A model generated the notes under the pieces. The model was not told the origin of the DNA, ran no database searches, and was given only the letters and a program-made list of their open reading frames with translations. From Citrobacter sp. MGH106 (lineage in GTDB: Bacteria > Pseudomonadota > Gammaproteobacteria > Enterobacterales > Enterobacteriaceae), in the NCBI RefSeq assembly GCF_001037495.1, contig NZ_KQ089822.1, positions 1,178,001 through 1,242,000 of the forward strand: 64,000 bases of DNA. The letters run 5' to 3'. Every line of letters starts with the position of its first letter. The first letter of the stretch is position 1. Position numbers and translations under genes: made by a program. Positions 49,005 through 58,367 of the stretch are shown here, one piece after another.

Positions 49005-51674
49005 CTACAGCAAGCTCTTGACGTAATTGTCAATGTCGCTGATATACTTTTCTATACCTGGAGCATCCTTCTCTTGAATAAGATGTTCCAGCGCTTCACA
49101 TAACTGCTTGCCGGGTACCAAATTAAGCATGGCAAACACGCCTTTCAGGCGATGGGCGGTTTGAGCTAACGCAGCGAAATCACTGGTTGCTGCGTCAGTA
49201 TACAACCTCTTAACATCATCCGGTACTGTGTCCACAAAGAGCGCATAGTAACCGCTGGCATGAAGTTCGGCGTTTTCATCTCCGCCGAGAGGGAGTTGTT
49301 GGATCTCTTCCTGCGCCAGTTGTTCTTCAATTAGCGCCAGGACAGCTTCCTGCATCGCATTGCTCATATTAAAGTTGACGCGCAACTGACCAGGGCCAAT
49401 TTTCCTCACGCCAGACTCATCATCGCTTAAAAGCAAGCCCGAGGCAGTAAGATTAGACGGATTATCAGTTAAAAAGAGATCATATTCTTGACTATTTAAC
49501 CGTTCATCGGGCGTGATGCAGGTTGCTCCCCAGTTTTCTAACTGACGTAACACAATGCTACGTACGTCATTAGAGGTGACATCAACCATCACGCAGACGT
49601 CATCCAACAGGCGTTCTTCAATGTCAGCATGCTGGTCATGCAGTGGCATTTTAACATGGACTATATAGCGTGTTCCAAGTTCTTCCCGTGCTTTAATATT
49701 CAGGTGTCCGCCCAGTTTACGGGCTAATTGATCGCACAGCCAAAATGTTAGTGGATTTGCTTTACCGTAGCGATCGCTCTGCGTTTCATTAATGAACGGG
49801 AAATGCAGATTATCAATTTCATTTAACGTGATCCCTTCACCAGTATCCAGAATACGGAAGGTCAGACGTTCTGCTTCCGACTCGTCCTGGTCAACCTCGA
49901 GGGTAATTTTACCAATTTGGGTAGTGGTTACCGCATACTGAATCAGCAGCATCAGAATGCGGCGCAAAGCATCGCGGTCGCCACGGCGCTCGTCACTGGC
50001 GCTGAGGTGATTTTTGATTAGCAACTGTAGCCCTTTACGTTTAATCACCGGCAGAACTTCAGGGACCACTTCATCAATTAACGTCTGAATGGAAAACAGC
50101 GTTGGGTCGCTTTTCCAGGTGTCGCTCTCCAGAATATTAGCCAACTGGATTTCATCCACCATACGAACCAGAATATCAGCCTGATTTGCCAGTTTCTGAC
50201 TGTCAGGCGTATTTAGCGCGGCAGCGTTGACGGCAAGTATTCTGGCGGGTTCTTTCAGAGCACTGCCTATATTCTGCATAAAGGCAGCGCGGGCCTGTTG
50301 GTTTTTCTCATACAGACGCTGTGCTTGTTTCAGCTTTTTATTAACCAGAATTTCTCTGTCCTGGTCACGAATGATAAAGATCTGTGTACGCGGTGAAATC
50401 TGACTGCGGAACAGCCTGATTTCATACAGTTCATTATTAATAGTGGCTTGAATCATGCCCTGATGCTGTTCCGCCATGCTGGTAATGTTTTGCAGATTTA
50501 AATGCGGCAGCAGGTGGTCGGCAATTTTATTACTGATGACCGTACGGTTCGCCTCCTGGTCATGTACCAGTAAACCCAGAGGCAGCAGGGAAACAATCTC
50601 TTCATTAATGGCCCGCAGAACGCGTAATTCATTATTGGCGGCAAGGTTTGGCGCCACGTCGGTCGAGCGGGCAGGGAGGTGGCGAAAGGTGGTATAGCCA
50701 AACAGCGCCAGGGCAAGCAGGGCGATATTCAGTAATAGCGGTAGCAGGATGCTTTGCAAAGATTCAAGGAGCAATGAACCAAACGGTACCTGCCAGACAA
50801 GTCGCATATCCGTTGAGTTCAGCGCAGAGGAGATCTCAATTTTACTGTTGTTAAAGCTGATACTGACGCTGTCAGGTGATTCTTTTTCATTAAGATGTTC
50901 GGCCGTTGAGGTGGCATCCGGTTCCAGATGGAAGCTGTCCAGCGGCATTCCTGGTGGGATAAGATCATTAATTGGCAAATCAAAAGCGACGACGGTTGCC
51001 AGATGCCCCGGCTGATTAAACGTAGTACGTAGCGTGAAGTAATGTCCGTTTTGCCAGGCCAGGCGGCGCAGGGAGGAGAAGCTTTCACGTTCGTCCAGCG
51101 CGTTGGCCTGCTGCAGCATTTCAGCACGGCGTGAATCGACGATATTACCTATCGTTGACTCTTTAAAGCCGGAAGAGAGATCTTTTAGCGGCAGCGTTGA
51201 AATAAGGATCAGGCTATTGTCCTGACCATTCAGATAATACATTGACCACGGAATATTCTCCGCTCCCCACAGCGTATCCAGATAGGTCGAAATGCGCTGG
51301 GTCATCTCCAGCGTCGAGCTGTCGTGTGAACCGAAAATAAGCGCTTCGGTCTTTCTGCGGGGTTTTTCAAGATAGTAAACATCTTGTTTAAGGCGAGTCT
51401 CTTGTAGCCCGTCGGCGGTAGAGGAGGTGGTTGTGGCGGCAATGTTGTCATAGATCTGCCAGGTTACGTACCGCCAGGTATCGACCCTTTTATGGATAGC
51501 ATGAGTGATATCAACTATCTGATAGCTTTTATCTTTTAACCAGGTGTTGACCGCACTCTGGACCATCACGCCCATCATCACCAACAGCACAACGATCAGT
51601 AATAAGAAGAAACGGGTAATACTTCCCGGCAACAGGGAGAATCGGGTAGAAACCGTTGTGTCTGACTGACTCAT
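49005..51674 (-). CDS. rcsD: RcsD, phosphotransfer protein of the Rcs phosphorelay
   Basis: An 889-residue inner-membrane protein (890 in E. coli). It has transmembrane helices at about residues 18-40 and 305-325 around a periplasmic domain, a degenerate kinase-like region without the phospho-acceptor His, an ABL domain, and a C-terminal HPt domain in which the active His is in ALAQTAHRLKGVFAML (His842 in E. coli). It passes phosphate from RcsC to RcsB. It is co-directional with rcsB and separated from ompC by a long control region. Confidence 0.96.
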   Translation of the reverse strand: MSQSDTTVSTRFSLLPGSITRFFLLLIVVLLVMMGVMVQSAVNTWLKDKSYQIVDITHAIHKRVDTWRYVTWQIYDNIAATTTSSTADGLQETRLKQDVYYLEKPRRKTEALIFGSHDSSTLEMTQRISTYLDTLWGAENIPWSMYYLNGQDNSLILISTLPLKDLSSGFKESTIGNIVDSRRAEMLQQANALDERESFSSLRRLAWQNGHYFTLRTTFNQPGHLATVVAFDLPINDLIPPGMPLDSFHLEPDATSTAEHLNEKESPDSVSISFNNSKIEISSALNSTDMRLVWQVPFGSLLLESLQSILLPLLLNIALLALALFGYTTFRHLPARSTDVAPNLAANNELRVLRAINEEIVSLLPLGLLVHDQEANRTVISNKIADHLLPHLNLQNITSMAEQHQGMIQATINNELYEIRLFRSQISPRTQIFIIRDQDREILVNKKLKQAQRLYEKNQQARAAFMQNIGSALKEPARILAVNAAALNTPDSQKLANQADILVRMVDEIQLANILESDTWKSDPTLFSIQTLIDEVVPEVLPVIKRKGLQLLIKNHLSASDERRGDRDALRRILMLLIQYAVTTTQIGKITLEVDQDESEAERLTFRILDTGEGITLNEIDNLHFPFINETQSDRYGKANPLTFWLCDQLARKLGGHLNIKAREELGTRYIVHVKMPLHDQHADIEERLLDDVCVMVDVTSNDVRSIVLRQLENWGATCITPDERLNSQEYDLFLTDNPSNLTASGLLLSDDESGVRKIGPGQLRVNFNMSNAMQEAVLALIEEQLAQEEIQQLPLGGDENAELHASGYYALFVDTVPDDVKRLYTDAATSDFAALAQTAHRLKGVFAMLNLVPGKQLCEALEHLIQEKDAPGIEKYISDIDNYVKSLL

Positions 51675-51989
51675 TCGTGTTTATGACCTGTTAAAACGAC
51701 GCTAAAGATGATGGGGCAGTATAAAGGGTAATGTATGAATTGCCATACTAACGCAACGCCCGTAGTACAGCATTTTTTACCGCGCATTTCGCTGCTGCCA
51801 TAGTGCTGTAAAGGTGTACAGCGTACAGGGTGAAGTACAAATATAAATGCAAGACCTAAGAATTTAGCATTAAATAACAAGAAATTATTTAATGAATTTA
51901 TATGTGATGAATGTGAGATGAGAGGGTTAATAATCGTTATAGTTTAGGAGAGTTAGCACAGGATGGTAAGTTTTGTGTAAAGAAGGGTA
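51675..51989. other. rcsD upstream region without a gene
   Basis: These 315 bases lie between the rcsD start and the 3' end of micF. They are AT-rich, especially 51860-51900, and must contain the rcsDB promoter and the end of micF transcription. I see no supportable coding sequence or further RNA gene. Confidence 0.6.
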
Positions 51990-52082
51990 AAAAAAAACCG
52001 AACGCAGAGCATTCGGTTGAAATAGGGGTAAACAGACATTCATGAATGAATGACGGTAATAAATAAAGTTAATGATGATAGC
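51990..52082 (-). ncRNA. micF: MicF antisense regulatory RNA
   Basis: The minus strand reads GCTATCATCATTAACTTTAT from position 52082, the conserved 5' end of MicF that pairs with the ompF leader. The RNA of about 93 nt ends in a hairpin (AACCGAATGC...GCGTTCGGTT) with nine T residues. MicF uses Hfq and represses ompF translation at high osmolarity, at high temperature and in oxidative stress. It is divergent from ompC, and the two are expected to share OmpR sites. ompF itself is outside the window. Confidence 0.95.
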
Positions 52083-52236
52083 GGAACTATTTTAGTTGCG
52101 AGTGAAGATTTTGTTTTGTCATTCAGTGCTATGAGAAAATCCAACACAATTATTTGATTTTTAAGCATTTTGTAATGAATCTTGATTATTCGTGCTTATT
52201 TTGGCTGTTTTTTACATTTAAAAAAGTTCCCTTATA

Positions 52237-52297
52237 TTAATATTTTGAAACATCTATGGTGATAAATGAAACACCTTAAAAGTTTTAGTATCATATT
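52237..52297 (+). promoter_or_regulatory. OmpR-binding region (C1-C2-C3) of ompC/micF
   Basis: Three tandem 20-bp units, ATATTTTGAAACATCTA, GATAAATGAAACACCTT and AAAAGTTTTAGTATCATATT, closely match E. coli ompC sites C1, C2 and C3. A GAGAAT -10 element is at 52325-52330, so the ompC leader is about 80 nt. In E. coli phosphorylated OmpR fills these sites at high osmolarity. Confidence 0.88.
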
Positions 52298-52414
52298 CGT
52301 GTTGGATTATTCTGTGTTTTTGCGGAGAATGAAGTTGCCGACTGGTTAATGAACGTTAATCAGTATGCAGTGGCATAAAAAAGCAATAAAGGCATATAAC
52401 AGAGGGTTAATAAC

Positions 52415-53539
52415 ATGAAAGTTAAAGTACTGTCCCTCCTGGTACCAGCTCTGCTGGTGGCAGGCGCAGCAAATGCGGCTGAAATTTACAACAAAGACGG
52501 CAACAAATTAGACCTGTACGGCAAAGTCGATGGTCTGCACTATTTCTCCGATAACAAAGGTGATGATGGTGATAAAACTTACATGCGTATCGGCTTCAAA
52601 GGCGAAACCCAGGTTAACGATCAACTGACCGGTTACGGCCAGTGGGAATACCAGATTCAGGGTAACCAGAGTGAAGCCAGCAACGACGCCTGGACGCGTG
52701 TGGCATTCGCAGGTCTGAAATTCGCTGATGCAGGTTCTTTCGATTATGGTCGTAACTATGGCGTGACTTATGATGTTACGTCCTGGACTGACGTCCTGCC
52801 AGAATTTGGCGGCGACACCTACGGTGCTGATAACTTCATGCAGCAGCGTGGTAACGGTTATGCGACTTACCGTAACACTGATTTCTTCGGCCTGGTTGAT
52901 GGTCTGAACTTTGCTCTGCAGTACCAGGGTAAAAATGGTAGCGTAAGCGGTGAAAACGTAAGTGGTCGTAGCCTGCTGACTCAGAATGGTGACGGTTACG
53001 GCGGATCACTGACTTATGATCTGGGTGCTGGCTTCGGTATCGGTGGTGCGATTACTACCTCTAAACGTACTGCTGACCAAAATGCTGTTGGCGTATACGG
53101 CAACGGCGATCGTGCAACGGTTTATACCGGTGGCCTGAAATACGATGCGAACAACGTATACCTGGCAGCACAGTACTCCCAGTCTTACAACGCTACCCGT
53201 TTCGGTACCTCTAATGGCAGCAACCAGACTGCTGCTTATGGCTTCGCAGACAAAGCACAAAACTTTGAAGTTGTGGCTCAGTACCAGTTTGATTTCGGTC
53301 TGCGTCCGTCCGTTGCTTACCTGCAGTCAAAAGGTAAAGACATCAGCAATGGCTTCACTAACTTCGGTGACCAGGACATCGTGAAATATGTTGATGTTGG
53401 CGCGACTTACTACTTCAACAAAAACATGTCTACCTATGTTGATTACAAAATCAACCTGCTGGATGACAATGCGTTCACCCAGGCTGCAGGCATTGCTACC
53501 GATGATATCGTAGCACTGGGTCTGGTTTACCAGTTCTAA
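52415..53539 (+). CDS. ompC: OmpC outer-membrane porin
   Basis: A 374-residue general porin. The 21-residue signal peptide ends AANA before [16 protein letters not shown]. The mature protein has the 16-strand trimeric porin pattern, including loop 3 [21 protein letters not shown], which narrows the pore, and the C-terminal GLVYQF with terminal Phe. External loops (for example residues 180-200, [20 protein letters not shown], and 280-295, [15 protein letters not shown]) differ in length and sequence from E. coli OmpC, as expected for surface-exposed parts. Strong Shine-Dalgarno (agaggg) and a strong terminator frame the gene. Confidence 0.96.
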   Translation: MKVKVLSLLVPALLVAGAANAAEIYNKDGNKLDLYGKVDGLHYFSDNKGDDGDKTYMRIGFKGETQVNDQLTGYGQWEYQIQGNQSEASNDAWTRVAFAGLKFADAGSFDYGRNYGVTYDVTSWTDVLPEFGGDTYGADNFMQQRGNGYATYRNTDFFGLVDGLNFALQYQGKNGSVSGENVSGRSLLTQNGDGYGGSLTYDLGAGFGIGGAITTSKRTADQNAVGVYGNGDRATVYTGGLKYDANNVYLAAQYSQSYNATRFGTSNGSNQTAAYGFADKAQNFEVVAQYQFDFGLRPSVAYLQSKGKDISNGFTNFGDQDIVKYVDVGATYYFNKNMSTYVDYKINLLDDNAFTQAAGIATDDIVALGLVYQF

Positions 53540-53557
53540 TCTGCATTTATCTCTGTC

Positions 53558-53580
53558 AAAGGGCCTGCGGGCCCTTTTTT
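53558..53580 (+). terminator. Rho-independent terminator of ompC
   Basis: AAAGGGCC-TGC-GGGCCCTTTTTT, an 8-9 bp GC-rich stem with a T-run, 18 bases after the ompC stop. Confidence 0.93.
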
Positions 53581-53654
53581 AATGCCGTTTTTCTGACGTA
53601 CAAACAACTATTTTTGGTGTACTCTTGCGCCCGTTTGCATGAGGATAATCACGT

Positions 53655-54710
53655 ATGGATATGAATTTTTGTCGTGTAGCCCTGTTGGCTGCAACGATCT
53701 TTTTTGTCGGGTGCGATGAGGCCCCGAAATCGGCTCAGCTCCCGTCACCGACCGCCACGGTACTGGAAGGTAAAACAATGGGAACCTTCTGGCGGGTCAG
53801 TGTGGTGGGAATAGATGCCAAACGCGCCGGGGAATTGCAGGCGAAGATCCAGACTCAGCTTGATGCTGACGATCAGCTTCTCTCTACCTATAAAAACGAT
53901 TCTGCATTGATGCGCTTTAACCTGTCGAAAAGCCTTTCACCATGGCCGGTAAATGACGCGTTGGCGGATATTGTAACGTCTGCGTTACGTATCGGCGCAA
54001 AAACGGATGGGGCTATGGACATCACCGTTGGGCCGCTGGTCAATCTGTGGGGGTTTGGTCCGGATCAGCAACCTGTACATATTCCTGCTCAGGCGCAAAT
54101 TGATGCAGCAAAAGCGAAGACTGGCCTTTCGCATCTGAAGGTCGTTAATGAGGCCCATCAGAACTACCTGCAAAAAGATTTGCCGGAATTGTACGTTGAT
54201 CTCTCCACCGTGGGAGAAGGTTATGCCGCTGATCATCTGGCCCGCCTGATGGAACAAGAGGGGATCGCTCGTTATCTGGTCTCCGTGGGCGGTGCGCTGA
54301 ACAGCCGGGGAATGAACGCCGAGGGGCATCCGTGGCGTGTGGCGATTCAGAAACCAACCGATCGCGAAAACGCGGTGCAGGCGATTGTGGATATTAACGG
54401 GCACGGGATCAGTACTTCCGGTAGTTACCGTAATTATTACGAACTGGATGGCAAGCGTCTGTCACATGTTATCGATCCGCAATCCGGTCGACCGATCGAA
54501 CACAATCTGGTGTCCGTGACGGTAATTGCTCCGACGGCGCTTGAAGCCGACGGCTGGGATACCGGACTGATGGTTCTCGGAACGGATAAAGCCAAAGAGG
54601 TCGTGCGTCGTGAAGGGCTGGCAGTTTATATGATCGTGAAAGAGGGCGATGAGTTTAAAACCTGGATGTCGCCACAGTTTAAAAGCTTTCTGGTCAGCGA
54701 CAAAAATTAA
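53655..54710 (+). CDS. apbE: ApbE, FAD:protein FMN transferase (lipoprotein)
   Basis: A 351-residue protein, the E. coli length. It is exported with a lipoprotein signal; the lipobox is FFVGC with Cys20. It attaches FMN covalently to Thr in periplasmic domains of proteins such as RnfG and NqrB/C, using FAD and Mg2+. Signatures include KTMGTFWRV, DLSTVGEGYAADHLARL and GHGISTSGSYRNYYE, and the C-terminal TALEADGWDTGLMVLG. It stands alone between ompC and ada. Confidence 0.96.
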   Translation: MDMNFCRVALLAATIFFVGCDEAPKSAQLPSPTATVLEGKTMGTFWRVSVVGIDAKRAGELQAKIQTQLDADDQLLSTYKNDSALMRFNLSKSLSPWPVNDALADIVTSALRIGAKTDGAMDITVGPLVNLWGFGPDQQPVHIPAQAQIDAAKAKTGLSHLKVVNEAHQNYLQKDLPELYVDLSTVGEGYAADHLARLMEQEGIARYLVSVGGALNSRGMNAEGHPWRVAIQKPTDRENAVQAIVDINGHGISTSGSYRNYYELDGKRLSHVIDPQSGRPIEHNLVSVTVIAPTALEADGWDTGLMVLGTDKAKEVVRREGLAVYMIVKEGDEFKTWMSPQFKSFLVSDKN

Positions 54711-54789
54711 AAAGCAAGAATACGGGTTTTTGTATCATGCAATGCGGACACACTGAGCCTAAGCGCTATGCTTAACCAAGGAGTCCAAA

Positions 54790-55854
54790 ATGAAAAATAT
54801 CTTACGCCTGACTGATGATGACCGCTGGCAGTCTGTGTTGGATCGCGACACAGACGCCGACGGTCAGTTTGTCTTTGCCGTTCAAACTACCGGTATTTTT
54901 TGTCGTCCCTCCTGCCGGGCGAAACATGCGCTGCGCAAAAACGTCAGCTTCTTTGCGGATGCACAGCAGGCACTGGCTGCCGGGTATAGGCCGTGTAAAC
55001 GCTGTCAGCCGGACAAAGACAATGCGCAACAACATCGGTTGGATAAGATTACCCTCGCCTGTCAGCTTTTAGAGCAAGAGTCCCCCCTCACGCTGGATGA
55101 ATTAGCGCAACAGGTGGCGATGAGCCCGTTCCATTTACATCGTCTGTTCAAAGCGACAACAGGAATGACCCCGAAAGCGTGGCAGCAGTCCTGGCGCGCT
55201 CGCCGTCTGCGCGATGCGCTGGCGAAAGGGGAGCCGATAACGCAGGCGATCCTTAACGCCGGGTTCCCCGACAGCAGCAGCTACTATCGTAAAGCGGATG
55301 CGGCGCTGGGCATGACGGCGAAACAATTTCGTAAAGGCGGCGACAGCGTATCTGTGCGCTACGCGCTTACGGACTGCGCTCTGGGTCGCTGCCTGGTGGC
55401 GGAAAGTGAACGCGGTATCTGTGCGATTTTACTTGGCGATGACGATGCCACGTTGATAGCGGAGCTCCGTGAACTGTTTCCCACCGCGTTTGACGAACCT
55501 GCAGATGCGCAATTCCAACTGCATGTGCGTGAGGTGATTGCCGTGATTAACACGCGCAACAGGCCACTGTCCTTACCACTGGATATCCGGGGAACCGCAT
55601 TCCAGCAGCAGGTGTGGCAGGCGCTACGCGCTATTCCCTGTGGTGAGACGGTTAGCTATCAGCAACTGGCCAGCGCAATCGGCAAACCGAAGGCTGTTCG
55701 CGCGGTGGCCAGCGCCTGCGGGGCGAATAAGCTGGCGATTGTGATCCCGTGTCATCGGGTGATCCGCGGTGATGGTGCGCTTTCGGGATATCGTTGGGGC
55801 GTTGCGCGTAAGGCACAACTCCTGCAACGTGAAACTACCGGCGAGGAAACATAA
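54790..55854 (+). CDS. ada: Ada, DNA alkylation repair protein and transcription activator
   Basis: A 354-residue bifunctional protein, the E. coli length. The N-terminal zinc domain has Cys38 in TGIFCRPSCRAKH and the pair in YRPCKRCQPD; methyl transfer from phosphotriesters to Cys38 turns the protein into an activator. An AraC-type helix-turn-helix follows (about 85-180). The C-terminal domain repairs O6-methylguanine through the Cys in IVIPCHRVIRGDG (Cys321). It is in an operon with alkB, with a one-base overlap (TAATG). Confidence 0.97.
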   Translation: MKNILRLTDDDRWQSVLDRDTDADGQFVFAVQTTGIFCRPSCRAKHALRKNVSFFADAQQALAAGYRPCKRCQPDKDNAQQHRLDKITLACQLLEQESPLTLDELAQQVAMSPFHLHRLFKATTGMTPKAWQQSWRARRLRDALAKGEPITQAILNAGFPDSSSYYRKADAALGMTAKQFRKGGDSVSVRYALTDCALGRCLVAESERGICAILLGDDDATLIAELRELFPTAFDEPADAQFQLHVREVIAVINTRNRPLSLPLDIRGTAFQQQVWQALRAIPCGETVSYQQLASAIGKPKAVRAVASACGANKLAIVIPCHRVIRGDGALSGYRWGVARKAQLLQRETTGEET

Positions 55855-56504
55855 TGCTCGATCTCTTTGCAGATGCGAAACCCTGGCAAGAGCCACTGGC
55901 ATCCGGTGCGGTAATTTTGCGACGTTTTGCGTTTGACGCCGCACCTTCCTTACTACAGGCGATCTCATCTGTCGCCACCTTGTCGCCTTTTCGCCAGATG
56001 GTTACGCCCGGCGGTTATACGATGTCGGTGGCGATGACCAACTGTGGTCATCTGGGCTGGACGACGGATCAGCACGGTTACCTTTATTCTCCGGTTGATC
56101 CGCTGACTGGCGCAGGCTGGCCGCCATTACCGGACGTTTTTGTCGACCTGTGTCAACAGGCAGCAATTGCCGCAGGCTATCCTGACTTTCACCCGGATGC
56201 GTGCTTGATTAACCGCTATAACCCCGGCGCAAAACTGTCGTTACATCAGGATAAAGACGAACCCGATCTGCGAGCGCCTATTGTATCTGTGTCGCTGGGT
56301 TTACCGGCGATCTTTCAGTTTGGTGGTTTGCAGCGTAATGATCCGTTAAAACGTTTGCTGCTGGAACATGGTGATGTGGTGGTATGGGGAGGGAAATCGC
56401 GTCTGTTTTACCATGGTATCCAGCCGCTTAAGACGGGGTATCATCCGTTGACGGCCGACTGTCGTTACAATCTGACATTTCGCCAGGCGGGTAAAGCGGA
56501 ATAA
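55854..56504 (+). CDS. alkB: AlkB, DNA/RNA demethylase (2-oxoglutarate dioxygenase)
   Basis: A 216-residue Fe(II)/2-oxoglutarate dioxygenase, the E. coli length. It oxidatively removes methyl groups from 1-methyladenine and 3-methylcytosine. The iron ligands are in LSLHQDKDE (H-x-D) and in FYHGIQPLK, and the 2-oxoglutarate-binding arginines are in CRYNLTFRQAG at the C-terminus. Translation is probably coupled to ada, and expression is expected under Ada control. Confidence 0.97.
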   Translation: MLDLFADAKPWQEPLASGAVILRRFAFDAAPSLLQAISSVATLSPFRQMVTPGGYTMSVAMTNCGHLGWTTDQHGYLYSPVDPLTGAGWPPLPDVFVDLCQQAAIAAGYPDFHPDACLINRYNPGAKLSLHQDKDEPDLRAPIVSVSLGLPAIFQFGGLQRNDPLKRLLLEHGDVVVWGGKSRLFYHGIQPLKTGYHPLTADCRYNLTFRQAGKAE

Positions 56505-56579
56505 AAATAAGAATTATTATTGCTGTAAGCGTTGAGATGTTTAAACTGCGGGCTGTTAATACTTGTCCGGGTTGTACAC

Positions 56580-58223
56580 ATGGAACTTTTACTTCTTGTC
56601 TGGCGGCAGTATCGCTGGCCATTTATCAGCGTAATGGCGCTCAGCCTTGCCAGCGCTGCGCTGGGAATTGGGCTGATTGCGTTTATAAATCAGCGCCTGA
56701 TTGAGACGGTCGACACCACGCTGATGGTGCTGCCGGAGTTTCTCGGCCTGCTGCTGTTACTTATGGTCGTCACGCTTGGCTCACAGCTGGCGCTGACCAC
56801 GCTGGGCCACCACTTTGTCTACCGCCTGCGTAGCGAATTTATCAAACGTATACTGGATACCCACGTCGAGCGCATCGAGCAGCTTGGTAGCGCCTCGTTA
56901 CTGGCCGGTTTAACCAGTGATATCCGCAACATTACCATCGCTTTCGTCCGTCTGCCTGAGCTGGTACAGGGAATTATTTTGACCGTAGGATCGGCGGCGT
57001 ATCTGGCGATGCTGTCGACCAAAATGCTGCTGGTAACGGCAATCTGGATGGCGATCACTATCTGGGGCGGGTTTGTACTGGTGGCGCGGGTGTACAAACA
57101 TATGGCTACCCTGCGTGAAACAGAAGACAAGTTGTATAACGATTATCAGACGGTGCTGGAAGGGCGCAAAGAACTGACGCTCAACCGTGAACGTGCCGAG
57201 CATATCTTTAACCAGTTGTACGTCCCGGATGCCAAAGAGTATCGCCATCATATTATCCGTGCCGATACCTTCCACCTGAGCGCAGTCAACTGGTCCAACA
57301 TTATGATGCTGGGCGCAATTGGCCTGGTGTTCTGGATGGCTAATAGTCTGGGCTGGGCAGATACCGCAGTGGCGGCGACCTATTCGCTGACGCTGCTGTT
57401 CCTGCGTACGCCGTTACTCTCTGCCGTCGGCGCGCTGCCCACATTGCTCACCGCGCAGGTGGCTTTCAACAAACTGAATAAGTTCTCACTGGCACCATTC
57501 AAGGCAGAGTTTCCGCGACCAACCGCGTTTCCGAACTGGCAAACGCTGGAAATGCGCAATGTGGTATTTCACTATCAGGATAATGCGTTCTCCGTTGGGC
57601 CGATTAATCTGACCATCCATCGTGGCGAACTGATCTTCCTGATTGGCGGCAACGGCAGTGGAAAATCTACTCTGGCGATGCTGCTTACCGGATTGTACCA
57701 GCCGCAGTCTGGTGAGATTTTACTGGATGGCAAGGCGGTAGCGATTGAAAAACCAGAAGATTATCGCAAGCTATTCTCGGCGGTGTTCACCGACGTCTGG
57801 TTGTTCGACAAACTGTTGGGCCCTGAAGGGAGAGACGCAAATCCGCAACTGGTGGCGAAGTGGTTGGATCATCTGAAGATGGCGCACAAGCTGGAATTGA
57901 ATGATGGTCGCATCCTCAATCTGAAGCTGTCTAAAGGGCAGAAAAAACGTGTGGCGCTGCTACTGGCATTAGCGGAGGAGCGCGACATTATTCTGCTCGA
58001 TGAATGGGCTGCCGATCAGGACCCGCACTTCCGCCGTGAATTTTATCAGGTGCTGTTGCCATTAATGCAGGAAATGGGCAAAACCATTTTCGCCATCAGC
58101 CATGACGATCATTACTTTATTCATGCCGATCGTCTGCTGGAGATGCGCAACGGGCAGCTTACCGAGTTAATGGGTGATGAACGCGACGCCGCATCGCGTG
58201 ATGCAGTAGCCCGTACAGCCTGA
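56580..58223 (+). CDS. yojI: YojI, ABC transporter with fused permease and ATPase
   Basis: A 547-residue exporter half-transporter, the E. coli length. The N-terminal membrane domain has about six helices to residue 310. The ATPase has Walker [11 protein letters not shown], the signature [13 protein letters not shown] and Walker [15 protein letters not shown] followed by the His of AISHDDHY. In E. coli YojI exports the peptide microcin J25 together with TolC; its native substrate is unknown. The frame is open 16 codons further upstream; [13 protein letters not shown] at 56580 matches the family, though the Shine-Dalgarno sequence is weak. Confidence 0.95.
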   Translation: MELLLLVWRQYRWPFISVMALSLASAALGIGLIAFINQRLIETVDTTLMVLPEFLGLLLLLMVVTLGSQLALTTLGHHFVYRLRSEFIKRILDTHVERIEQLGSASLLAGLTSDIRNITIAFVRLPELVQGIILTVGSAAYLAMLSTKMLLVTAIWMAITIWGGFVLVARVYKHMATLRETEDKLYNDYQTVLEGRKELTLNRERAEHIFNQLYVPDAKEYRHHIIRADTFHLSAVNWSNIMMLGAIGLVFWMANSLGWADTAVAATYSLTLLFLRTPLLSAVGALPTLLTAQVAFNKLNKFSLAPFKAEFPRPTAFPNWQTLEMRNVVFHYQDNAFSVGPINLTIHRGELIFLIGGNGSGKSTLAMLLTGLYQPQSGEILLDGKAVAIEKPEDYRKLFSAVFTDVWLFDKLLGPEGRDANPQLVAKWLDHLKMAHKLELNDGRILNLKLSKGQKKRVALLLALAEERDIILLDEWAADQDPHFRREFYQVLLPLMQEMGKTIFAISHDDHYFIHADRLLEMRNGQLTELMGDERDAASRDAVARTA

Positions 58224-58227
58224 TCCC

Positions 58228-58258
58228 ATAGGCCGGATAAGGAGCTACCGGCCTACGG
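58228..58258. repeat. REP-like palindrome after yojI
   Basis: ATAGGCCGGATAAGGAGCTACCGGCCTACGG has the REP core GCCGGATAAGG...CCGGCCTAC, located directly after yojI. A second hairpin, CCGCCG (58272-58277) with CGGCGG (58292-58297), follows it and encloses a T-run. Confidence 0.7.
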
Positions 58259-58348
58259 TTAACACTCTCATCCGCCGTTTTTTTATCCAATCGGCGGCTC
58301 AGTTTATTGTTATTTACATAATTCAGCATCATGATTAACGATATTTCA

Positions 58349-58366
58349 AATCATGGATTTATGATT
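58349..58366. repeat. Small inverted repeat just before the mgtE start
   Basis: AATCAT-GGATTT-ATGATT is an inverted repeat with 6-bp arms, ending one base before the mgtE ATG. ATGATTAA also occurs as a direct repeat at 58331 and 58361. No Shine-Dalgarno sequence is seen here, so the repeat occupies the place of the ribosome binding site. Confidence 0.5.
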
Positions 58367-58367
58367 A

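Noticed and set aside
58224..58367. A Mg2+-sensing (M-box) riboswitch before mgtE
   Set aside because: The gap is only 144 bases and mostly taken up by a REP-like palindrome and a second hairpin. I cannot see the M-box core, so I do not claim one.
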